A stretch of DNA of 64,000 nucleotides, taken from Angomonas deanei. Its lineage: Eukaryota; Euglenozoa; Kinetoplastea; Trypanosomatida; Trypanosomatidae. The position numbers and the translations under genes are program-made. The stretch lies in the NCBI GenBank assembly GCA_903995115.1, contig LR877150.1:761001-825000 (forward strand), in the 5' to 3' direction. This document shows, in pieces, positions 1 to 9,193 of the stretch (the first letter of the stretch is position 1; each line of letters begins with the position of its first letter). Under the pieces are notes generated by a model that was not told the DNA's origin, did no database searches, and worked only from the letters and a program-made list of their open reading frames with translations.

Positions 1-1044
1 GCCGAGCTTGTCGGCGGAGAGTTCCTCGAAGCGGGGCACGATGCGGCCGCCGGTGGCGATGGCGATCATCTCCAGCTCCACACCACCGACCCAGCGCACG
101 GCGGGCAGCTGGCTGCGGTAGAGGAGGTAGTTGGCCTCGTCGTCGAACCCCCATTGGCAGATGATGAGATCCGCGCCAGAATCCTTGCACTGCTGTACTT
201 GCTTTCTAAAGTACTCCTGCTCCTGCTCGTGGAGCTCGCTCATGTGCTCGGCGCTGGTGATCTGGAGGGTGTGCTTCGTCTTTGGCTTCGGGGGCTCGAA
301 GGCGCAGGTGAGGATGGCAATCTTGGGGTTCTCGAGATGTTTGGGCATCTGGGGGTGGGAGAAGTCCTTGTCAATGACAATACCGCTGACGAGGCACGTG
401 TCCTCGAGGCGTCCACCAACCTTACCCTCCACCTTGATCAAGTCCATGTTCACATCCTTTCGCTCAATGTCGGCGACAGAGAGGGTGGCGTCTACGCAGA
501 TTTGAGCCAAGTGGTCGCGATCGCGGTTCACCACCTTGGAGTTCAAGGTGGAGCGGGCGGTCTGTAGAAGGAATTCGCCGCTTTTAATATCTATGACTTC
601 GGAAACTTCCTCGAGACGCTTGCAGGCCACCTCGCAGGCCTTTTCAAAGCCTTCGGAAATGCGAGAGCTATGGATGCCCTTGTCCAGCAGCGACAAGGCC
701 TGCTCAAGCAGGGCGCCGGCGAAGCACACCACACCGGTCGTGCCATCGCCAATTTCAGAGTCCTGCGACTTGCTCAACTCGACGAGCAATGAACCAATTT
801 CGTTGTCAATGTCCATGAGGTCTAGAATCGTCGCACCATCATTCGTGACCACCACCTCGTTGTCGGGGGTGGTGAGGATCTTGTCCATACCGCGGGGGCC
901 GAGGGAAGTACGGAGCACATTGGCGACCGCAAGAGCAGAGGCAATGTTGACTTTTTGTGCTTCCACGCCACAGACGCGCTCCTTGTTTGCCTGCTCCTTT
1001 ACCAACAGAAACGGACGGCCGTATTCATCAAATGCGAGAGACAT
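1..1044 (-). CDS. CCT5: T-complex protein 1 subunit epsilon (CCT5), C-terminus beyond window
   Basis: Subunit of the cytosolic chaperonin CCT/TRiC, which folds actin, tubulin and other clients by ATP-driven cycles. Reading from the ATG at 1044 gives 348 codons with no stop before the window edge. The family is about 540 residues, so roughly the last third is missing. The N-terminus [12 protein letters not shown] is typical of the epsilon subunit. Group II chaperonin ATP motifs are visible: LGPRGMDK (about residue 48), NDGATIL (about 68) and GDGTTGVV (about 99, with the catalytic Asp). The later segment [13 protein letters not shown] also fits epsilon rather than another subunit. The coding-strand leader upstream has a pyrimidine-rich stretch (1090-1135), as expected of a trans-splice acceptor. 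Confidence 0.95.
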   Translation of the reverse strand, partial: MSLAFDEYGRPFLLVKEQANKERVCGVEAQKVNIASALAVANVLRTSLGPRGMDKILTTPDNEVVVTNDGATILDLMDIDNEIGSLLVELSKSQDSEIGDGTTGVVCFAGALLEQALSLLDKGIHSSRISEGFEKACEVACKRLEEVSEVIDIKSGEFLLQTARSTLNSKVVNRDRDHLAQICVDATLSVADIERKDVNMDLIKVEGKVGGRLEDTCLVSGIVIDKDFSHPQMPKHLENPKIAILTCAFEPPKPKTKHTLQITSAEHMSELHEQEQEYFRKQVQQCKDSGADLIICQWGFDDEANYLLYRSQLPAVRWVGGVELEMIAIATGGRIVPRFEELSADKLG

Positions 1045-1283
1045 TGGAACCGATTAAAACTTATTATAGTTGTATTTTTTTCTGTTCACGATGAATAAAA
1101 AAGAAAGAGGAGGGAGAGAAGAAAGTTAAGAGGAAACACCATTCCTACCACATGCGGGCGGCGAACAGTAGCGGAAGATACACTAAAGGGGGGATTATGT
1201 ATCATAAACAACAAAGAGCGTCTATAGTCAAAGTTCTATATGAAATATACTTTTTTTTTTAAGTGGAAGCATCACTTGCCCCG

Positions 1284-4200
1284 TTATACAAGGTTCTCAT
1301 CGTAATCGAGGGACCGTCTAATGTCATTCTCATTTCGATCGCGGGACTGGCTCTCAAGGTGTGAGTTTAACGTGCTATCTGCGCCGTTGCGTCGGTGTTG
1401 GTCGACGAGACCTTTCCAGAAGTGTATAATGGCATTTATGCGCCCAATCCCCGCGCCCGAAATCTCCGGCTCGCGGAAACTATCCTCTGTGAATTCGGAC
1501 GCCTCTATACGCAGATTATTCTTCTCTCTAGGGTAGAGTCGCTCACTGGCGTGCTCCTTTGCGTCTTGTCGCTCTCGAATGGCGGCCTCCCGCCTCGCCT
1601 TCAGGGTTGCCTTTTTCTTCGCATCCAGCTCCCCACCAAAACGGAGGCAGAAGTCCTCGGCGGCTGTTTTATCGTCGTTCAGGATCACACTGCCTTCATC
1701 GCGCTTCGTACCGACAATGGAAATGATGGTCACCTCCGCCTGAAGGGGGTTCTCCGCGTTGAGGGCGCTCATCTCCCAGTTCACATGTGGCAGTGTGGAA
1801 GAGAGCACGCCGCTAGGACACGGTGCTTGACTTTTGATGGCCGCCAGCTGCTGATTGTACCCCCAACAAATTTCGTGAATGGGAAAGCGGGTCCGCACTT
1901 TAGCATAGCCACCACTCGGGGTGCACAGGGCGCCATCAAAGCAATCCCAGCACATGAGCTTCCCGTCTCGGGTCCCCGCCACGAACGCCTTACCGTCCGA
2001 CAGGAGGCAAACAGGGGAGTCCACCGGCACGGCGCGCACCAGCCGTAGTCGTTCGCAGCTTTTGGTGTCAAAGATGTGCACCAACGGTGCGGACACCGAA
2101 GAGACAACGGTGAATTCCTCCCCGACGTGCACCTTTCCTGCCCCAATACACTCGTGGGTCTGTTTCTTGTTCACAGTCATTTGCCACACGCTTTTACCGC
2201 TTTGCTTTCCTTCGTAGACAGCACGCCACCCGCATACCTTACCCGAGCTGCTCACTGACCACAGTCGATGGCCTTTTTCGGTGGATCCCAAGCTGGTGAA
2301 AATCACATTTTCCTCATTCGACACGCGATCCACCAGCTGTCCCGTCAACACATCACTCACGGAGTTTTCCCTCCCAGAACCCGTGTCGTCGTTGTGTCCC
2401 AGCACCGTTGTCGCCATTTTCATCGCGGGATTAAAGTTCTGGGTTAGTTGAAGGCTGCTGTCCCGACTGCCACCCACCTCGCTGGAGCTCACCGACAGCG
2501 GCCTGGTCGGGGCACTATAGTTCCACACGGTCAGACACTCATTGTAGCCGCCCGTCACAATATGGCCTTGGTGAAATATCGCCGTGTAAATCGGATAACC
2601 GTGTGGGAGCGTACACAGGCACGCGTTACGACTCGTCTCGCTCTCGTCCAGATCCACAGAAAAGATGGACGCCACTTTCCACACGCGCACGGTCCGATCT
2701 GACGAGCACGACAGCATGTGTTCGTCCGAGTTTTGGAGCACGATGGAGTAGATGTGGCCAACGTGGCCGGACAGCTCTGCATACACCGTGAGGTCTGCGG
2801 CCAGTGGGTTGCGAATCTCTATCACGTGCTGCAAATTTCGCGATACGCCGAGCGCCAAAAAAGAGCCATTCTTTGAGAACGTCATGCACGTGACTTTCCC
2901 GTAGACGGGAACCGTCTGCAGCGTCTCGGTGGGCGGTAGACTACGTTCCTCTGGTCGGCAAAAGTAGGGCTGTCCTAGGGCGTTGTAGTTCACCAACCCT
3001 TGCGACACGCGACGGACATTCTCCACCATCGGCTTCCTCGACCGCGCCCGGGACACGAGCGCGTTAAAGTCCTCGGTGTCGGTGACACACTTGGGCGTGG
3101 AGCAGGAACCAAGTTGGGCGCACAGTGTATTCAGGAGGTACTCCTCGTAGCGGGAGGTGGGGGTGGGGCGCAGGGCTGGGTCCGCCTCTTTTGGGACCTG
3201 TAGGCTAACGCAAACACCCGACTCGTATGGGATCTTGCGGTTACGGGGATCCGCAAACACAGAGTAGAGAAGAGGAACGCGGTTTTCGGACGCCTTCGTG
3301 GCGCCGCTGCTCGAGTAGACCGAAGGCGCCTCCACCGAGTCCGCTGAAAACACGCGAGGTAACAGGGACTGTATGCACGAGAGCCACCACGGTGTCCGGT
3401 AGGGGAAACGGAACAGTTGCAGGTTCAGCCCCGTGCCCTGTTCCTGCATTTGCCCCACGCTGTTGTGCAAAAAGCAGTACGCCCACGCAATAGGGTAGAT
3501 GCCTGTACTAGGGTAATAAAACCCGTGGATCGTCTCACAGCCAACGTCTAGCAGTTCAAATAAAAGCACCGTCCGCTGGGGGTCTTTCACTAGTTTTTGA
3601 CGGTCAATGTTGATGCACACTTCTGCGTTCCAGAACGGTGCCCTTGTTTGGTTGCTGCGCAAGTCAAACGGTTGTGTGATGGCGCAGGGTTGTGGTTTGT
3701 CCATGTAACACAAGTTTTCCCCTGTTATGGCGTTAACTACCCACACTCTAAAAAATGGATGTACCACGCAGGTGTCGGCGTGCAGGGTACTCATGCCGTG
3801 AATACGCAACAGAAGCGAAATGTACTTGGCGTCCCTCTCTCTACTACGAAGTTGTCGCTCAAAGGACTCTTCTAAAAACGACCCCTGAGAGGAATAGATG
3901 TCCGCCTTGACTAGTGAGTTGACACCCCGACTCAAGTTGGAGGCGACGCTGTGCTTTTTGAGGAGCGTCGACCGGCGTTGCGCCTGCCCTTCCTGGGCAG
4001 AATAGGCAACCGGGTCACTAAACGGGAGAGAGTCCTTCTTCGACTCCTCTCCCTTCTCCCCAGCGTGCCCTCGTCTGCGTCGAAGGGTTTTCTTTTGGGG
4101 ATCCTCGGCGAGGTAGACTACTTTCTTTGATCGTTTCCGTCTTTTTTCATCCCTTTCTGCCGGAGAATCGTCAATGACAATCTCCTCTCCATCAGAGTCG

Positions 4201-4703
4201 GAGCTAAACACACTCTTCCCTTTTTCGAAGCAGGTCTTTTCTCTCTTGACGCGAAGGGCACTGGGCTCAAAGGAAGGTCTCGAAGGGTAACTCTGCTGCT
4301 CAGTAGTTCGTGGTGCCGCCGCCGCCTCTCTTGGGGACGGAAGCAACGGAAGGACGTTTTGCGGGAGGGTGTTCACCGGCACAGTGGACAGCACTAACGG
4401 TGGGACCGCCGCACTAGGCTGGTTCACGTCTACAGTAGAAAGCTGCATGGGTGGCACCGCAAGCACTTGGGGGACCTGTGGGGCATCGGAAGCTACTGTC
4501 TGTTGTTCTCCGACTTCGGCTAGCTTTGGCCCCTCAGGGGCGGGGATAAGTGCAGGACTATACGACACCACATGGGGTACATGTGGTGCGTTCTCCTTGT
4601 CGCTTTCTTCGTGATCTATTGGTATAACGGGCACCTCTGGGAGAGGAACACTGCTCCTTATCGCATTGAAGCCACTGTCCTCTAAGCTCGATAAAGAGCT
4701 CAT
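1284..4703 (-). CDS. AHI1: Jouberin/AHI1-like WD40 protein
   Basis: An 1139-residue protein in three parts. Residues 1-290 are low-complexity and charged, with a basic Lys/Arg-rich patch near 180-215. Residues about 295-430 form a beta-rich block beginning near VVHPFFRVWVV and including TQPFDL and PIAWAYCFL. This matches the conserved pre-WD40 block of vertebrate AHI1 (RVHVVD, TQPYDF, KIAWAFLKLL). WD40 repeats follow (about 640-1005), including LSGHVGHIYS and DRTVRVWK. The C-terminal tail is charged, and I see no SH3 domain such as human AHI1 carries. AHI1 is a ciliary transition-zone protein, so a flagellar base role is inferred. The reading frame is intact from ATG to TAA. Another WD40 protein with a C2-like block is the main alternative. 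Confidence 0.75.
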   Translation of the reverse strand: MSSLSSLEDSGFNAIRSSVPLPEVPVIPIDHEESDKENAPHVPHVVSYSPALIPAPEGPKLAEVGEQQTVASDAPQVPQVLAVPPMQLSTVDVNQPSAAVPPLVLSTVPVNTLPQNVLPLLPSPREAAAAPRTTEQQSYPSRPSFEPSALRVKREKTCFEKGKSVFSSDSDGEEIVIDDSPAERDEKRRKRSKKVVYLAEDPQKKTLRRRRGHAGEKGEESKKDSLPFSDPVAYSAQEGQAQRRSTLLKKHSVASNLSRGVNSLVKADIYSSQGSFLEESFERQLRSRERDAKYISLLLRIHGMSTLHADTCVVHPFFRVWVVNAITGENLCYMDKPQPCAITQPFDLRSNQTRAPFWNAEVCINIDRQKLVKDPQRTVLLFELLDVGCETIHGFYYPSTGIYPIAWAYCFLHNSVGQMQEQGTGLNLQLFRFPYRTPWWLSCIQSLLPRVFSADSVEAPSVYSSSGATKASENRVPLLYSVFADPRNRKIPYESGVCVSLQVPKEADPALRPTPTSRYEEYLLNTLCAQLGSCSTPKCVTDTEDFNALVSRARSRKPMVENVRRVSQGLVNYNALGQPYFCRPEERSLPPTETLQTVPVYGKVTCMTFSKNGSFLALGVSRNLQHVIEIRNPLAADLTVYAELSGHVGHIYSIVLQNSDEHMLSCSSDRTVRVWKVASIFSVDLDESETSRNACLCTLPHGYPIYTAIFHQGHIVTGGYNECLTVWNYSAPTRPLSVSSSEVGGSRDSSLQLTQNFNPAMKMATTVLGHNDDTGSGRENSVSDVLTGQLVDRVSNEENVIFTSLGSTEKGHRLWSVSSSGKVCGWRAVYEGKQSGKSVWQMTVNKKQTHECIGAGKVHVGEEFTVVSSVSAPLVHIFDTKSCERLRLVRAVPVDSPVCLLSDGKAFVAGTRDGKLMCWDCFDGALCTPSGGYAKVRTRFPIHEICWGYNQQLAAIKSQAPCPSGVLSSTLPHVNWEMSALNAENPLQAEVTIISIVGTKRDEGSVILNDDKTAAEDFCLRFGGELDAKKKATLKARREAAIRERQDAKEHASERLYPREKNNLRIEASEFTEDSFREPEISGAGIGRINAIIHFWKGLVDQHRRNGADSTLNSHLESQSRDRNENDIRRSLDYDENLV

Positions 4704-5061
4704 TCGAGAGACGATCTATAAAAAAAGTAGGGTGTGCAGAGCAAAACTTTGAGGAAAATAAAAAAAAAAAGAGAGAAAAGGGTACACGTATCCGTAGGAC
4801 GCACTAACCACTAAACCAACAAGGAAAGATTTCATAAAGTGCACATCTGTCTCTACTGTTAATCGTTTAGAGTCTGTTGGTTACATGAATGAATAAATGG
4901 AGCAAGCTAAAGTACACGCAGAGCTTCTACAAAATATGCAAATGATGGCAAAAAACAGTGAAACAAACCACAACAAAACGAATATGAACAAAGACACAAA
5001 GATTGCACCACAATACCAAAAAAGGGGAGGAAGCGAAAAGTCGCCCTATTAGACATGTTAT
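4704..5061. other. Intergenic spacer between AHI1-like and VPS23
   Basis: No credible coding region or RNA gene. It should hold the AHI1-like leader and the VPS23 3' UTR. A purine-rich stretch on the plus strand near 4718-4785, with an A11 run, is a pyrimidine tract on the coding strand of the AHI1-like gene and a plausible trans-splice signal. Confidence 0.6.
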
Positions 5062-6261
5062 TTACGAGAACATGCTCTTCAGCTCTTGTCGTGATCGACC
5101 CACATCGTTATTCGTGTTACGAAGGACGTCGGCAATGACGTCTGGTGGCGCAGAAGGAAACTCGGAGGAGAGCACCGCCTGCGCATTGAGACGTTGCGGG
5201 ATAGAGGGCGCAGTACCGTCCGCGGTCGTCGGAATAGAACTAAGCTGCGGTATACTGTCGCACACCCGGATCCACAGGAAACGGGTGACGAACTGCTCTC
5301 GCCCGACATCCGAGACACACTTGACAAAGTCCTCGCAATTGAGTTGTTCCGCCTTTAAGCCATCCTCCAGCAATCGCAGGGTGTCCTCGGAGGCGTGGAG
5401 CTCCGCCATGAGGTCTAGTGCCCTCGCATGGAGCGGATCCTCCGCGGTGAGACAGCGGTTGTGTTCCTCTACACTGTCCTCATACCCGTCGAGGGTCTTC
5501 ATCAGGGACTGCACATTCCCCACATTGGGCAGGTAGCTCTTGAGCTCCGCCTCGTGTTTGGTCAGCATGCCGTCCGCCTTCTTCAAGTCGCGGTTGATAT
5601 CGTTCAGTTTTTTTAGGTAGGAGAGCGACTCTTCCCGAGTTTGCAAATAGGTGCTCGCCTTCTCATTCAAATCGATCACCACCTTCTCCGCCGCCTCCTG
5701 GACTAGTTGTTCCTTTCGTTTATTGTTGACCAAATTGGTCATATTCACCTCACTACTCTTCTGCTGCGGGGGTGGGCGGTAGTTCTTATCGACGAACGGG
5801 TACTCCAGCTCGAACTGCTCCGTCACGGCTACCAAGATGTCTAGCAGGGGGTAGGGCCGCTCCGTCCCTCGCAAAAAGGACAGACACTCCAGCTGAATAT
5901 TACCGTCCGCGCTCATCACCGGATAGGGCTGTTTAATTTTCAGGTTTGCATCCACTTGCAGCAGGTACAGGCTGAGCTGCTGCTGCGGGAATCCTTTCGG
6001 TAGAAGCAGCCTAACCATCAGTGGGGCATTGCTAGCCGGTGCGTTGGCCGCCCGGACGTGTAGCATAATGTCAAGGCTCATGGGGTAGTCGGAGGGCGGC
6101 GTCCCTTGTGGGGGTACGACACACTTGATACCGGGGAAGTTGGCCTCGTAGGGCAGGAAGGCTGCTATGTAGGAGGTCAAGAGCGACGACACGTGCGGGG
6201 GGTAGTAGTTGGCGGTGAAGTTGGTCTCACACAACTGCCGTAGGGTCACATTGGCGTACAT
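5062..6261 (-). CDS. VPS23: ESCRT-I subunit VPS23/TSG101
   Basis: ESCRT-I component that recognises ubiquitinated cargo and P(S/T)AP motifs during multivesicular-body sorting. The 399-residue protein has an N-terminal UEV domain (about 1-165, with ubiquitin-E2-like DYPMSLDIMLHV and YPLLDILVAV). A coiled coil follows (about 180-270), then a steadiness box (about 285-335, ending EQFVTRFLWIRV). Unlike metazoan TSG101, the chain continues after the steadiness box into about 30 residues that resemble a CUE/UBA-type helix bundle (DVIADVLRNTNNDV). A PSAP tetrapeptide sits just before it at residues 369-372 (bases 5146-5157). The start is the first ATG; the frame is intact and ends in TAA. Confidence 0.85.
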   Translation of the reverse strand: MYANVTLRQLCETNFTANYYPPHVSSLLTSYIAAFLPYEANFPGIKCVVPPQGTPPSDYPMSLDIMLHVRAANAPASNAPLMVRLLLPKGFPQQQLSLYLLQVDANLKIKQPYPVMSADGNIQLECLSFLRGTERPYPLLDILVAVTEQFELEYPFVDKNYRPPPQQKSSEVNMTNLVNNKRKEQLVQEAAEKVVIDLNEKASTYLQTREESLSYLKKLNDINRDLKKADGMLTKHEAELKSYLPNVGNVQSLMKTLDGYEDSVEEHNRCLTAEDPLHARALDLMAELHASEDTLRLLEDGLKAEQLNCEDFVKCVSDVGREQFVTRFLWIRVCDSIPQLSSIPTTADGTAPSIPQRLNAQAVLSSEFPSAPPDVIADVLRNTNNDVGRSRQELKSMFS

Positions 6262-6452
6262 GTGGTGAGGGGTTCTTGCGTTTATTTAGTTACGGATGAA
6301 AGATAACGAAGCGTATACCCAACTTTACCGAAGAATGTTATAAAAGGAAGTAAAAAAAAAAAAGATACACTATTAACTACTTGTTGAATTGATTAAACAA
6401 AAAAAAAAAAAGAGTGGAAAAAATACCAGATAGGAGACAACACAACGGAATC

Positions 6453-6482
6453 CACACTCTGAGTCGAAAGGACTCGGATGTG
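6453..6482. repeat. Small inverted repeat in intergenic DNA
   Basis: A 5-bp stem, GAGTC (6461-6465) with GACTC (6471-6475), closes a 5-base loop. It is flanked by a possible outer CACA/TGTG pairing with an asymmetric internal loop. It lies in one of the few mixed-composition islands of the 6.3-7.5 kb gap. It might be a hairpin in the 3' UTR of the upstream gene or a small guide RNA; a chance structure is equally possible. Confidence 0.2.
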
Positions 6483-7115
6483 CACCGCAGCCCATAATAG
6501 AAAAAAGAGAATGTAATTATGGTAGTTATTAATTCTAAAATTACGTTTATTGTTTAATATACTGGCAAAAAAAAAAAAAAACAGATGAAATAATAATTAA
6601 AAAAAAAAAAAACATAATAATAAATCAAAGAGGGGAGAAATAATTGCTGAATTTTATATTTTTTTAAAAAGGCATCCGAATATGTCAAGAGGGGAGAAAC
6701 AGTGAAGTGCAAAACAACAGAAAGTAAAAATGGGTTTATATTAAAAAAAAAAAAAAAACAGTATTAATTGGTTTAAAAAAAAAAAAAAAATCTTTTCAGT
6801 TCACTTAATATACAAATGAAATTTCATATAGGTGTGTCTTAAATCATTGATATAAAAATTAGTTTCGTGTACGCAACGGTAACAACAGAATAAACTAGTA
6901 GAGATGAAGCGGTTAAACTCTCCTTTTTCGCCTTTTTTTTTTATTTTTATTATTATTCTCCACATTTTTTTTTTTTTTTTTTTGGTAAATCTAACGATGT
7001 GTTCGTCTTTTTATTCGTCATGTCTTAAAATACACGCTCTTTGATTGGGCTGAGTACCTATTTATAATAATAATAATAATAGTAATGGTAAAAAAAAAAG
7101 CTTCGGTTATGCATG

Positions 7116-7163
7116 TTGTACAGTAAAGATGAGCAGTACAATGAAAACGGCGTGTCCAACGCC
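7116..7163. repeat. Two adjacent small inverted repeats in intergenic DNA
   Basis: TTGTAC (7116-7121) pairs with GTACAA (7136-7141) across a 14-base loop. GGCGT (7149-7153) pairs with ACGCC (7159-7163) across a 5-base loop. They sit in the putative 3' UTR of the RRM protein, within otherwise A/T-run sequence. A tandem hairpin element is possible but unproven. Confidence 0.2.
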
Positions 7164-7570
7164 ATTTGTTCTTTTTAAAAAACTGTTTTTTTGCGGGCAA
7201 CTCACGAATGCACTATGTTGGAAAACAGAACTAAAACAGCGGATAAGCACATTGGCATCAACACACGCGCACACACATAATATATATAATATCAAAAAAA
7301 AAAAAAAAAAAGAGGCTTTACATAACTTTTGGGAGGGGTGCCATCGATATACGTATAAGAAATTACGTGTATTGGTTCACCACTACATATACAATCGATT
7401 GTGCTCGGTTATTCACATTTATATATATAAAAAGCACAGTTAACACATGAAGGAGAGAAAATCAGAAAAAATAATAGTTTGGGAAAAGGAACCTAATTAA
7501 AAAAAAAAAAAAAAAAACTTGTCTTCGTTTTTATTATTATTATTTATTATTATTATTATTATTATTCGTA

Positions 7571-9193
7571 CTATTGGTAAACATTAGAATTACCGAACTG
7601 AAGAAACATCATCCGTTGCTGAGCGGTCGACGGGTTGTACGCCTGATGCGTAGGGGAGGGGTTGGCGTGAATGCTACTCATACTATTATTATTATTATTA
7701 TTATTATTATTGTCGAGTGGATTTTGGGGGATTACCTCCACTAAATGTCTTGATAGCGCACACCCGGTACAGACGGTGATGTGGCCACTGGCACACCAGT
7801 ACGCCACTGTAGAGGGGAGCACCTCGGTCTGGCAAATTTTGCATTGGTTCTGCTGGCCACACTGGGAGAGGTGCAAGTACTGCCCACAGCTGCACCGTAC
7901 GGTAGACAGTGTAGGAGAGAGTGTCACGGCAGTCCGTACGATCGGGGCCGCAGGGTCCCCATAGAGCTGCAGCGGGACGTTGACGTTCACCACCGAACTG
8001 TTATTACGGGAGGAGGACTGGGAGGCGGGGGTGGGCAGCATTGGCGGTGCGCCCAGCGTTGCAAGAGGACTAGCGTTCGTCCCCATGAACTCTCCCCGCT
8101 CCTGTGGGAAGGAATAATTGAAAAAGTTTTGTACGTTATTGTGATTATTACTATTCGGTCCCGTTATGGGCGGCTGTACGGCGTAGCGGTTTGCCGGCGC
8201 TCCCTCGGTTTTCATGGGGTTGAACAGTCCTGGTGGCATGTTCGGTCCCCCACTGAAGGAATTATTGTACGACACGGAGGAGGGACGGCCAAAGTACGCC
8301 CGATGGATAGCGTTGCGCTCATTAAAGGTCGGTTCGTGATGGTGCGATCCCACCCGGGACGACCGCGGCTGGGGGGTCAACTTCTCAATCACGAGGGAGG
8401 CCTTGGGGACACCCCGCAGCGACTCCCTCGGAAAGAGCCGAATAAAGGATGCAATCTGAGGCGACTGACTAGGCTCCACGACCCACACACAGTTCACGTC
8501 GCACAACACTCGTTTGGAGTAGGAGAGGAGACACTCCAGTGCCTTGGCGTTGACCATAATAAAGGCACACGTGCGGTCCCTATTGTGACACTTGACATCC
8601 CGCACGTGAACGGATGTTTGGGTGTCGTTGCCTAAACACACCAGGAGGGCGATAATGTCCTCCTCGAGGTAACTACTGGGCAGCTGGCCGACAAAGATGC
8701 CTTCCGACTCCTCCGCCGCGGTGGCCTCGGAGGGTTCGTTGCGGTTTAAGCAGTCGCGGAACCGCAGGCACCGGGCCGAGATGGGAGGGTTTGCCAGACC
8801 CTCGTACATATTGCTGTGTGCGACAGACGAGTGGAAGTAGGCGCTATTTTCTACAGTGCACTGTGGGCTGGAGGTGAGGGTGGACTCTTTGGCTTCCCCT
8901 ATCCTATTGTTCAAGGCCGCGTAAAGGTTTTCCGTGCTGGTGGGGTCCGCGGAGAGGTTTCGTTTTATTTCGGGTAGATAAAACCCCTGTATGCCGGAGG
9001 TGGTGAGAACGGACGTCTTTCGGATATCCTCGTTATCACTATTGCCCAAGTCGTCGTCTCCTACGTGCACAAAATCCGTGGGGTCCATCTCCTCCGATGC
9101 GGATACCTTTTCCTTTGACTCCTTATTGTGGTGGTGGTGGTTATTGTCGGCAACCGGGGAGGACAGATTAGAACCGTCTGGCGAAATGCTCAT
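7571..9193 (-). CDS. RNA-binding protein with one RRM and a C-terminal Cys-rich zinc-binding domain
   Basis: A 540-residue protein with a His4 run near residue 20 and an acidic N-terminus. One RRM-like domain (about 163-245) opens with GIFVGQLPSS (an RNP2-like strand) and has AFIMVNA where RNP1 is expected. A Ser/Pro/Asn-rich middle follows. A Cys/His cluster (about 430-485: CSCG, CKIC, WCASGHITVC, CTGCALSRH) probably binds two zinc ions. A run of nine Asn follows, encoded by an AAT repeat. RRM followed by a zinc domain recalls CPEB, but the Cys spacing differs and I do not assign it. Such proteins usually control mRNA stability or translation. The frame is intact and ends in TAG. Its downstream flank is the longest gene-free region here. 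Confidence 0.65.
   Translation of the reverse strand: MSISPDGSNLSSPVADNNHHHHNKESKEKVSASEEMDPTDFVHVGDDDLGNSDNEDIRKTSVLTTSGIQGFYLPEIKRNLSADPTSTENLYAALNNRIGEAKESTLTSSPQCTVENSAYFHSSVAHSNMYEGLANPPISARCLRFRDCLNRNEPSEATAAEESEGIFVGQLPSSYLEEDIIALLVCLGNDTQTSVHVRDVKCHNRDRTCAFIMVNAKALECLLSYSKRVLCDVNCVWVVEPSQSPQIASFIRLFPRESLRGVPKASLVIEKLTPQPRSSRVGSHHHEPTFNERNAIHRAYFGRPSSVSYNNSFSGGPNMPPGLFNPMKTEGAPANRYAVQPPITGPNSNNHNNVQNFFNYSFPQERGEFMGTNASPLATLGAPPMLPTPASQSSSRNNSSVVNVNVPLQLYGDPAAPIVRTAVTLSPTLSTVRCSCGQYLHLSQCGQQNQCKICQTEVLPSTVAYWCASGHITVCTGCALSRHLVEVIPQNPLDNNNNNNNNNSMSSIHANPSPTHQAYNPSTAQQRMMFLQFGNSNVYQ
7682..7711 (-). repeat. AAT microsatellite coding for an Asn run
   Basis: An uninterrupted ATT repeat on the plus strand encodes nine consecutive Asn near the C-terminus of the RRM protein. 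A second (ATT)n tract lies just past the same gene's stop codon (about 7530-7566). The length is likely to vary between alleles. Confidence 0.8.

Larger units (their letters stand above)
6262..7570. other. Long AT-rich gene-free region (3' UTR of the RRM protein plus VPS23 leader)
   Basis: The longest gene-free stretch in the window. It is dominated by A and T runs of 9-18 bases, with (ATT)n near 7530-7566 and (TAA)n near 7062-7080. Short ORFs here are low-complexity and not credible. Two small islands of ordinary composition contain inverted repeats. One lies near 6453-6482 (GAGTC/GACTC with an outer CACA/TGTG). The other lies near 7116-7163 (TTGTAC/GTACAA followed by GGCGT/ACGCC). These could be RNA structures, but I cannot assign them. 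I see no tRNA or 5S gene. Confidence 0.6.

Noticed and set aside
131-1057. Plus-strand ORFs over the CCT5 gene and over nearly every other gene
   Set aside because: They are antisense shadows of well-supported minus-strand genes, have low-quality composition and lack acceptor signals.
7129-7443. A 104-codon plus-strand ORF in the 6.3-7.5 kb spacer
   Set aside because: It is Lys-rich translation of A runs, with no homology and no acceptor on that strand.
6262-7570. A runs as poly(A) tails of retroposons
   Set aside because: A and T runs occur throughout all spacers, are not preceded by element sequence, and many coincide with expected splice tracts.
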